NCBI GenBank assembly: GCA_032718475.1
Contig: JAUCBJ010005705.1
Location: 1 to 36,893 of the forward strand
DNA: 36,893 nucleotides
Direction: 5' to 3'
Source: Nemertoderma westbladi
Taxonomy: Eukaryota; Xenacoelomorpha; Nemertodermatida; Nemertodermatidae
Below are positions 22,514-31,200 of the stretch, piece by piece (the first letter of the stretch is position 1; each line of letters opens with the position of its first letter). The notes beneath the pieces were generated by a model that saw only the letters and a program-made list of their open reading frames with translations, was not told where the DNA came from and made no database searches. The position numbers and the translations under genes are program-made.

Positions 22514-22993
22514 GGGTCCTACGAATTACCCCAAAATACCCCAAAACACCCCAAAATACCCCAAAATACTCCAAAATACCCCAAAATAGTCAAATATTAC
22601 CCCAAAATACCCCAAAAAGGCTAAAAAATTACCCCAAAATACCCCAAAATAAGCTAACCATGTTTTTCAACAGTAAGGGAAAGGAGCAGGTTACAGTGGC
22701 AAGTTTTTTTAACCAAAACAATAAACGAGAGTGAAGAAAAAAATTTTAATTATTTTGGGGTAATTCGTCATTATTTTGGGGTAATTCGTCATTTTGCCAT
22801 ATTTTGGGGTAAAATAAATTTCCAAAACAAAGGCTGAAAAAAAAGTATTTTGGGGTAATTCTAAACTATTTTGGGGTATTTTGGGGTAATTCTAAACTAT
22901 TTTGGGGTATTTTGGGGTAGTTTTATACTATTTTGGGGTGTTTTGGGGTATTTTGGGGTGTTTTGGGGTATTTTGGGGTAATTCGTAGGACCG
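22514..22993. mobile_element. 480-bp non-autonomous DNA transposon with repeat-built inverted arms
   Basis: The left end GGGTCCTACGAATTACCCC and the right end are inverted repeats differing only at the outermost base, flanked by the 8-bp duplication ATATTATT. Inside, the left arm (about 22526-22650) is made of CCCCAAAATA units and the right arm (about 22755-22980) of the complementary TATTTTGGGG units, so the whole can fold back. The middle holds a 24-codon frame (22660-22734, MFFNSKGKEQVTVASFF...) resembling the short N-terminal stretch of some transposases. Target duplications of 8 bp are typical of hAT elements, so a deleted hAT relative is the best guess. The hAT assignment is inference. 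Confidence 0.75.
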
Positions 22994-23001
22994 ATATTAT
23001 T
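22994..23001. repeat. 8-bp target duplication, right (ATATTATT)
   Basis: Matches 22506-22513 exactly. Confidence 0.8.
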
Positions 23002-23088
23002 TTGTATTCGCGAGTTTTGTTACTAAATTCCTATTCTATGCCGGTATATTTGGGATTGAAACAAAGTCATCTTGGGGGAATTATCTAA

Positions 23089-24975
23089 ATGGAAGAAGTA
23101 AACAGTTCAGTTAATGTGAATGAAGACAACAATGTTGAGAGTTCGTCTACCTTTGATGGCAACTTGTTTATTGGAGTAGACGTTAACCCTGTACTGGTTG
23201 ATGAAACTATTAATTGTGAAAAAACTGCAGATTATTGTGTTTCATTAATAACTGATAGTGAAAGAGTTTCTCAATGTGTTACTGAAACTGAAACTGAAAA
23301 CGCAAATATCAATGGTGAATATCCTGCCTCCGAGGTGTCAGTTGTACTATTCGAGGATTGTCTTGCCTCTGGGCCGTCAGAGGATACTGGAGTGGATGTT
23401 GGGCTAGTTAATGTTGCGAGTTCCTCTCTGGGGAACGTTCCTATATGCTGCGCTACTCAACCGACTACCATTAGCGGATCCCCTGATATTAATGTTGTGA
23501 GTTCCTCTCTGGGGAACGTTCCTATATGCTGCGCTACTCAACCGACTACCAGTAGCGGATCCCCTGATGTTAATGTTGCGAGTTCCTCTCTGGGGAACGT
23601 TCCTATATGCAGCGCTACTCAACCGACTACCAGTAGCGGATCCCCTGATGTTAATGTTGCGAGTTCCTCTCTGGGGAACGTTCCTATATGCTGCGTTACT
23701 CAACCGACTACCAGTAGCTTGTCGCTTGATGTTAATATTGTGAGTTCCTCGGCCGGGAACGTTCCTATATGCAGCGCTACTCAAACGACTATCAGTAGCG
23801 AGTCGCCTGATGTTAATAGTGCGGCAGTTGGGGAGTTAGTTTACTCATCAGATACCAAGTACTGCTTGTATTGCTGCGATATATTCAAAGACGAAGGAAC
23901 TCTGGAAAAACATTTAAAGATCCATTTGGCATCAGCGCATAAAATCAGGTTTGATTGCGCTGATTGTGGTAATGTTTTTTATTCCCAAAGATCGCTAAAC
24001 ACGCATGTTAGCTTCATTCATAAAGGTATTCATTACAACTGCTCCGATTGTGGGAAAGCCTTTCCGCTGAAACGCAATTTAAAAACACATGTCGACTTTG
24101 TGCATAAAGATATCAAGTATAAATGCTTTCATTGTGGAAAAGCTTTTGTATTGAAGAGTTGTTTAAAGCAACATATAGAAGCTGTTCACAACCGGATCAG
24201 ATACCATTGCGATCAGTGCGACAAAGTATTTACGCAGAAAGGTTACCTAGATAAGCACGTAAACTCTTTTCACAAAGGTGTCAGGTTTAATTGCTCAGAT
24301 TGCGCTAAGGTATTTAAACAACAAATTTACCTCGACCGACATGTTGTCTTTGCGCATAAAGGTGCCGTAGAATTCGCTTGCATTTATTGCGACGAAGTGT
24401 TCACGCAGAGCACCAATCTGCGTAAGCATGTCGATTTAATTCATAAAGATATCAAGTACAGTTGTAAGGAATGCGGTAAAGTATTGAGCAACCAAAATAA
24501 TTTAAACAGGCATATCAACGCTGTTCATAATAGTATTGAACAGTTCAATTGCAGTGATTGCAGTAAAGTGTTCCGCCAGAAAAGCTACCTATTAAAGCAC
24601 TTTGACACTATGCATAAAGGTGTCAAATACAGTTGCATTGATTGTGGTAAGATATTTAGCCATCAAAGCTCCCTAAGCAGTCACGTTGTCTCTATCCACA
24701 AGGGTGTCAAGTTGAAGTATACTTGTTTTGATTGCGGTAAAGGAATTAGCAGCAGATCCAACCTAAAGAGACACATTGACTCTGTCCACAAAGGTACAGA
24801 AAAGTTCAATTGTATTGACTGCTGTAAAGTATATTCTGACCGAAGCGCCCTAACCAAGCACGTCAACATTGTCCATAAAGGTTTTAGGTATAAATGCAGT
24901 TACTGCGATAAAGAATTTTGCCAGAAAGCCAATGTGAATATTCACGTTGACTCTGTTCATATGATGTATACATAG
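23089..24975 (+). CDS. C2H2 zinc-finger protein with 13 fingers
   Basis: 628 residues in one uninterrupted frame; the ATG context (AAATGG) is good and no earlier in-frame ATG is supported. Residues 1-107 are acidic and Ser/Thr/Val-rich. Residues 108-242 are five 27-residue repeats (consensus core SSSLGNVPICCATQPTTSSG). From Cys259 to the end come 13 C2H2 fingers, first Cys259, Cys262, His275, His279; the others mostly C-x2-C-x12-H-x4-H, joined by short linkers such as HKGVKYSC rather than the classical TGEKP. The protein ends six residues after the last finger. It is probably a nuclear DNA-binding protein of unknown target. All fingers keep their ligands. It is intronless as read, so either a single-exon gene, the large last exon of a longer one, or a retrocopy. 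Confidence 0.88.
   Translation: MEEVNSSVNVNEDNNVESSSTFDGNLFIGVDVNPVLVDETINCEKTADYCVSLITDSERVSQCVTETETENANINGEYPASEVSVVLFEDCLASGPSEDTGVDVGLVNVASSSLGNVPICCATQPTTISGSPDINVVSSSLGNVPICCATQPTTSSGSPDVNVASSSLGNVPICSATQPTTSSGSPDVNVASSSLGNVPICCVTQPTTSSLSLDVNIVSSSAGNVPICSATQTTISSESPDVNSAAVGELVYSSDTKYCLYCCDIFKDEGTLEKHLKIHLASAHKIRFDCADCGNVFYSQRSLNTHVSFIHKGIHYNCSDCGKAFPLKRNLKTHVDFVHKDIKYKCFHCGKAFVLKSCLKQHIEAVHNRIRYHCDQCDKVFTQKGYLDKHVNSFHKGVRFNCSDCAKVFKQQIYLDRHVVFAHKGAVEFACIYCDEVFTQSTNLRKHVDLIHKDIKYSCKECGKVLSNQNNLNRHINAVHNSIEQFNCSDCSKVFRQKSYLLKHFDTMHKGVKYSCIDCGKIFSHQSSLSSHVVSIHKGVKLKYTCFDCGKGISSRSNLKRHIDSVHKGTEKFNCIDCCKVYSDRSALTKHVNIVHKGFRYKCSYCDKEFCQKANVNIHVDSVHMMYT
23410..23814 (+). repeat. Five in-frame 81-bp tandem repeats in the zinc-finger gene
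   Basis: Units start at 23410, 23491, 23572, 23653 and 23734. The first four are nearly identical; the fifth is more diverged. Each encodes 27 residues without Cys2His2 pattern but with a CC or CS pair, and each begins at an Asn codon. Confidence 0.92.
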
Positions 24976-25300
24976 TGGGGATTCAGAGTTTAAGTTTTGT
25001 ATTTTATGTATAGAATCGAAAATGGAATGTAAGTTGTAAACCAAAAGTTTGCTGAAGTGTTCAGTGCAGCTCAAACTTTAATGACATTTGGAGCTATTAT
25101 GAGGAGGACCAGCAAACAATATTACTTGCTTATAGTCTTGTGGTCTGGAGTTTCTGTGCCTTGGTGGTGGTTGTTGTATTATTTATTATAATTTATTCCG
25201 TAAAATAGCCATTTTTCAAGGGAAATTATCCTTGACACCAAAAATTCAAAATGTATTTTTGAGAATAATCTGAGAGTAACTGAAATGAGTTCGACTTTGA

Positions 25301-25306
25301 AATAAA
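25301..25306 (+). promoter_or_regulatory. Polyadenylation signal of the zinc-finger gene
   Basis: AATAAA about 325 bp past the stop codon, followed by a TTTTTG/TGTTGTTTTG-rich stretch, a reasonable 3' end. The span 24976-25325 is then the 3' untranslated region. Confidence 0.5.
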
Positions 25307-25326
25307 CTTTTTGTAAATGTTGTTTT

Positions 25327-25654
25327 GTTATACAATCAAATCTAAGAGCAAACAGTTGGAGATCATAAAATGGCGGATATTAGGCGGTCGCGATCCCATC
25401 ATAGTAGACAGTCACCGTAGTAGTAGTAGTAGTAGTAGTAAAGCGGTCGTGCCAAGTATCTTCCTTTACTCCCGGTCCTACAAATTTGTTTTGGTTTCTG
25501 GTCCATGAAATTACGGATTACCAATTTTAAAAATATTTTTTTTTCAAGTGAGCAACTTAAAATTTTGCTTTTTCAAACATTTTGCTTGCGTATCTCGTGT
25601 TGAAAATTCTACTAATACTACTACTATAGGCATGCTGCATTGTAGCAGAAGTAT
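25327..25654. other. Short spacer with TAG microsatellite
   Basis: No supported gene. A (GTA)/(TAG) run of about eight units lies at 25417-25441. Confidence 0.6.
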
Positions 25655-26079
25655 TGTATTATATATTATATATAATTATTATATTATATATTACATATAT
25701 ATTAAGCATGTTGTGCCGGCTTGTCGACAAAATTGCGCCGCCACAACTCCCTATCACCCATGACATTTGCTAGATCATCCGCATCTTCAAGGCCAGTATC
25801 CTTTAAGATGCGTCTCAAGAAAGTAATTTCTACCGGCTGTCCACCATGCTTATTCACTCCACGAGGCCGCAAAAGCACAAGATTCTGCAATGGTTGGTCC
25901 TCACGGCGAAAGCAATGTCCTGCAAAGCGGAGGCGGTTCCGTTCTAGTGTCAAGCTAGGGGAGAATAATGAAACACATCCAATGTTGCATAGATTCTGAT
26001 TGGAGATGTGTACATTGTACTTGACACAATGAACCCAGCGCAGCATTCTTGTATAAGTGCCATCCAGAGATTCGGTCAT
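25655..26079 (-). mobile_element. 3' end of an RTE-like non-LTR retrotransposon
   Basis: On the minus strand, 26079 to 25702 encodes 125 residues, with LDGTYTRMLRWV, then LERNRLRFAGHCFRRED, GGQPVEITFLRRILKDTG and MGDRELWRRNFVDKP. These are the typical C-terminal motifs that follow the reverse transcriptase domain in RTE-type elements (known of the family). Immediately after the stop codon, the element's 3' side (25655-25700) is an AT-only microsatellite of TATA/ATTA type, as expected for the tail of such elements. A TAG lies three codons before the first Met, and the catalytic reverse transcriptase is absent, so this is a 5'-truncated copy with an intact C-terminal frame. Confidence 0.8.
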
Positions 26080-27171
26080 GACGTACTATAGAAATCTACA
26101 GTAGGTCATGATTTGGTGTCCTCTGAATGTGTTGAAAATAACATTTTTGCATTGCGTCTTTATGAAATTCCACATGACGTAATGGTTTTTAATAATTGAT
26201 AGAGCAGAACCTTGCGACATGGTAAAGGTAACCATTGTAAACTTTTTATATAATTATGTATAGATAAACTGACTACTATCGTGGAATCTAGAAACACGCT
26301 ATTTTTTGAATTTTTGATAAACATGTCTTTCCATTGTGTTCGTTTCCATGGAAATGAGAAAGTTGTAGTTGCTTAATCAATCTAACTCCCCCTGTCTGTG
26401 TAATATATACAGCTACCATTGCGTATTTTACTAATAATTATATTTAATAATAATTTCTATAATAAAATAAATATGAGTCCGTTGTATGCATGCATGTATA
26501 ATAATATATGATAATGATAACAATAGATAGGTACGTAGATGATTTGCAATTAGGTGAGGCCAGATCTAAGCAAGACTATAGGTGCGAATTCTCGGGTTTT
26601 TAATGCCGTGAATGGCGATGTGGCTATAATAATATTTTTATACAGTCAAATAAGTTAATATTATTATCCCTTGTTCTAGCTTATTCAATGACCACCCATT
26701 TTTATCAAAAATACACAATACTGTACACGTGATTTTGTAAACAAAATGCAATTTTTTGAAAAAAACTTTTTTGAAAAAAACTTTTTTGAAAAAAACTTTT
26801 TTGAAAATCATTTTTGAATTTTTGAAAATTTTTGAAATAATGCATCAGACGGGTTATAGATAAGAACAATATTACCTAACGTTACCTACCATATATACAG
26901 TATATTACCTACCGTTACCTACCATATATATATTACCTACCTACCTACGGTGTATACTTTACATATAAGGTGCAATGCAATATCTGCCTGGTTATATAAT
27001 TACATTTATTTATAATATTTATTTGTTGTTTGCAGTATGTAATTAATTAACATTATAAATTTATGTATTTGTAGTTAAATTTAGACTACACCAAGTTTTC
27101 AAATCCCCTTAAGTGGCTGGCTACCTTTGCCTTTATTAAAAAAAACAGTTTCTAGTCTGAAATTACGCTGA
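26080..27171. other. AT-rich spacer with short tandem repeats
   Basis: No supported gene. It contains a tandem 15-bp repeat TTTTTTGAAAAAAAC (about 26754-26805), itself a near palindrome, and an ACCTACC/ATATATA-rich stretch (26875-26952). A possible edge of the minisatellite is seen at GCGGTACTTTGTGTGAAATC (27176-27195). Confidence 0.55.
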
Positions 27172-27775
27172 TGAAGCGGTACTTTGTGTGAAATCGGAAC
27201 GCTTACCAGAACAAGTACTTGGTGAGAAATCGGAACACTTACCTGAACAAGTACATATTGAGAAATCGGAACACTTACCAGAACAAGTACTTGGTGTGAA
27301 ATCGGAGCACTTACCAGAACAAGTGCTTGGTGAGAAATCGGAACACCAATCAGAACAAGTACTTGGTGAGAAATCGGAACACTTAACAGAACAAGTACTT
27401 AAGTGAGAAATCGGAACACTTACCAGAACAAGTACTTGGTGAGAAATCGGACACTTACCAGAACAAGTACTTAAGTGAGAAATCGGAACACTTACCAGAA
27501 CAAGTACTTGGTGAGAAATCGGAACACTTACCAGAACAAGTACTTAGTGAGAAATCGGAACACTTACCAGAACAAGTACTTGGTGAGAAATCGGAACACT
27601 TACCAGAACAAGTACTTGGTGAGAAATCGGAACACTTACCAGAACAAGTACTTAAGTGAGAAATCGGAACACTTACCAGAACAAGTACTTGGTGAGAAAT
27701 CGGAACACTTACCAGAACAAGTACTTGGTGAGAAATCGTAACACTTACCAGAACAAGTACTTGGTGTGAAATCGG
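27172..27775. repeat. 36-bp minisatellite, left block
   Basis: About 16 tandem copies of a unit that contains GAAATCGGAACACTTACC, then AGAACAAGTACTTG and a GTGA or GTGT. Some units have extra bases (CTTAAGTGAG in place of CTTGGTGAG), changing the reading frame. It begins with a divergent edge, GCGGTACTTTGTGTGAAATC, resembling the far right edge of the array (35082-35105). It is interrupted at 27776 by a retrotransposon. Confidence 0.95.
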
Positions 27776-28274
27776 ATAGATAGATAGATAGATTTATTTA
27801 TACATTATGTAAAAAACAAATACACCAAACAATGTACCGGTATAAAGGTATTGTCCAACATAACATATAGGATTAACCCTAAAGCTTTGCAGCTTATTTC
27901 CAAGGGGGTCCTTTATGTTACTTGGTTACAAATACAATATTACACTACGCTAACCTAAAACCAATATAAAACGTAATTACACTATGTACATGTACAACTT
28001 TACCGAGAGCGTGGCAATGCCCGACTCAACGATAAAGATGTAATGTACAGAACAATTTATTATAAAACGTAATTACAGTATAAATAGTAAATAATTAATA
28101 AACTAATAACTTACTGTAGGACTATTTTACCTATTTTTACATTGCACACGGAGGTGAGATTTAACTGCAGATTTAAAAGAATGTTGATTATCTAGGTTTT
28201 TATTTTCATTAGGCAGAGCGTTCCAATTTTTAATGCCGTTAAAAAAGAAAGTATCAGATTCAAAGGATTTACAA
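27776..28274 (-). mobile_element. 5'-truncated non-LTR retrotransposon inserted in the minisatellite
   Basis: On the minus strand, 28279 to 28127 encodes 50 residues with TFFFNGIKNWNALPNENKN and HSFKSAVKSHL, the F-x-R/N...WN-x-LP pattern found at the C-terminal end of reverse transcriptases of Jockey/CR1-like elements (family knowledge). About 330 bp of 3' untranslated sequence and a (TATC)n tail (27776-27795 on the plus strand as GATA units) follow, so the element reads leftwards. Left flank ATCGG and right flank TTCGG may be a worn target duplication. Only the final piece of the element was inserted. Confidence 0.75.
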
Positions 28275-31200
28275 TTCGGGAACACTTACCAGAACAAGTA
28301 CTTGGTGAGAAATCGAAACACTTACCAGAACAAGTACTTAGTGAGAAATCGGAACACTTACCAGAACAAGTACTTAGTGAGAAATCGGAACACTTACCAG
28401 AACAAGTACTTAGTGAGAAATCGGAACACTTGCCAGAACAAGTACATAGTGAGAAATCGGAACACTTACCAGAACAAGTACTTAGTGAGAAATCGGAACA
28501 CTTACCAGAATACGTACTTGGTGTGAAATCGGAACACTTGCCAGAACAAGTACATAGTGAGAAATCGGAACACTTACCAGAACAAGTACTTATTGAGAAA
28601 TCGGAACACTTACCAGAACAAGTACTTAGTGAGAAATCGGAATACTTACCAGAACAAGTACTTAGTGAGAAATCGGAACACTTACCAGAACAAGTACTTA
28701 GTGAGAAATCGGAACACTTACCAGAACAAGTACTTAGTGAGAAATCGGAACACTTACCAGAACAAGTACTTAGTGAGAAATCGGAACACTTGCCAGAACA
28801 AGTACATAGTGAGAAATCGGAACACTTACCAGAACAAGTACTTAGTGAGAAATCGGAACACTTACCAGAATAAGTACTTGGTGTGAAATCGGAACACTTG
28901 CCAGAACAAGTACTTAGTGAGAAATCGGAATACTTACCAGAACAAGTACTTAGTGAGAAATCGGAATACTTACCAGAACAAGTACTTAGTGAGAAATCGG
29001 AACACTTACCAGAACAAGTACTTAGTGAGAAATCGGAATACTTACCAGAACAAGTACTTAGTGTGAAATCGGAACACTTACCTGAACAAGTACATAGTGA
29101 GAAATCGGAACACTTACCAGAACAAGTACTTGGTGAGAAATCGGAACACTTACCAGAATAAGTACTTGGTGTGAAATCGGAACACTTGCCAGAACAAGTA
29201 CATAGTGAGAAATCGGAACACTTACCAGAACAAGTACTTAGTGAGAAATCGGAACACTTACCAGAATAAGTACTTGGTGTGAAATCGGAACACTTACCAG
29301 AACAAGTACTTATTGAGAAATCGGAACACTTACCAGAACAAGTACTTAGTGTGAAATCGGAACACTTACCTGAACAAGTACTTGGTGAGAAATCGGAACA
29401 CTTACCAGAACAAGTACTTATTGAGAAATCGGAACACTTACCAGAACAAGTACTTAGTGTGAAATCGGAATACTTACCTGAACAAGTACTTGGTGAGAAA
29501 TCGGAACACTTACCAGAATAAGTACTTGGTGTGAAATCGGAACACTTGCCAGAACAAGTACATAGTGAGAAATCGGAACACTTACCAGAAAAAGTACTTA
29601 GTGTGAAATCGGAACACTTACCTGAACAAGTACTTGGTGAGAAATCGGAACACTTACCAGAACAAAATTACTTAGTGTGAAATCGGAACACTTACCTGAA
29701 CAAGTACTTGGTGAGAAATCGGAACACTTACCAGAATAAGTACTTGGTGTGAAATCGGAACACTTGCCAGAACAAGTACATAGTGAGAAATCGGAACACT
29801 TACCAGAACAAGTACTTATTGAGAAATCGGAACACTTACCAGAACAAGTACTTAGTGTGAAATCGGAACACTTACCACGCCGTTACTTTGTGTGAAATCG
29901 GAACACTTACCAGAATAAGTACTTGGTGTGAAATCGGAACACTTGCCAGAACAAGTACATAGTGAGAAATCGGAACACTTACCAGAACAAGTACTTATTG
30001 AGAAATCGGAACACTTACCACACCGTTACTTTGTGTGAAATCGGAACACTTACCAGAACAAGTACATAGTGAGAAATCGGAACACTTACCAGAACAAGTA
30101 CTTAGTGAATAATCGGGACACTTACCAGAACAAGTACTTAGTGTGAAATCGGAACACTTGCCAGAACAAGTACATAGTGAGAAATCGGAACACTTACCAG
30201 AACAAGTACTTAGAGTGTGAAATCGGAACACTTACCACACCGTTACTTTGTGTGAAATCGGAACACTTACCAGAACAAGTACATAGTGAGAAATCGGAAC
30301 ACTTACCAGAACAAGTACTTAGTGAGAAATCGGAACACTTACCTGAACAAGTACATAGTGAGAAATCGGAACACTTACCACACCGTTACTTTGTGTGAAA
30401 TCGGAACACTTAAGTACATAGTGAGAAATCGGAACACTTACCAGAACAAGTACTTAGTGAGAAATCGGAACACTTCCCTGAACAAGTACATAGTGAGAAA
30501 TCGGAACACTTACCAGAACAAGTACTTAGTGTGAAATCGGAACACTTCCCTGAACAAGTACTTAGTGTGAAATCGGAACACTTACCTGAACAAGTACTTA
30601 GTGTGAAATCGGAACACTTACCTGAACAAGTACATAGTGAGAAATCGGAACACTTACCAGAACAAGTACTTAGTGAGAAATCGGAACACTTACCAGAACA
30701 AGTACTTAGTGTGAAATCGGAACACTTACCTGAACAAGTACTTAGTGTGAAATCGGAACACTTACCTGAACAAGTACATAGTGAGAAATCGGAACACTTA
30801 CCAGAACAAGTACTTAGTGAGAAATCGGAACACTTCCCTGAACAAGTACTTAGTGTGAAATCGGAACACTTACCTGAACAATTACTTAGTGTGAAATCGG
30901 AACACTTACCTGAACAAGTACATAGTGAGAAATCGGAACACTTACCAGAACAAGTACTTAGTGAGAAATCGGAACACTTACCTGAACAAGTACTTAGTGT
31001 GAAATCGGAGCACTTACCTGAACAAGTACATAGTGAGAAATCGGAACACTTACCAGAACAAGTACATAGTGAGAAATCGGAACACTTACCAGAACAAGTA
31101 CTTGGTGAGAAATCGGAACACTTCCCTGAACAAGTACTTAGTGTGAAATCGGAACACTTCCCTGAACAAGTACTTACTTAGTGTGAAATCGGAACACTTC

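Noticed and set aside
22530-22985. Telomere repeats of the CCCCAAAA type.
   Set aside because: The unit is 10 bp (CCCCAAAATA), arranged as inverted arms inside a transposon with target duplications.
23404-23784. A 126-codon minus-strand frame over the zinc-finger gene.
   Set aside because: It is the shadow of the 81-bp coding repeats; the plus frame carries the recognised protein.
27168-27200. Hammerhead ribozyme core, from CTGATGA followed by GTGAAA.
   Set aside because: No complementary stem II lies between the two motifs.
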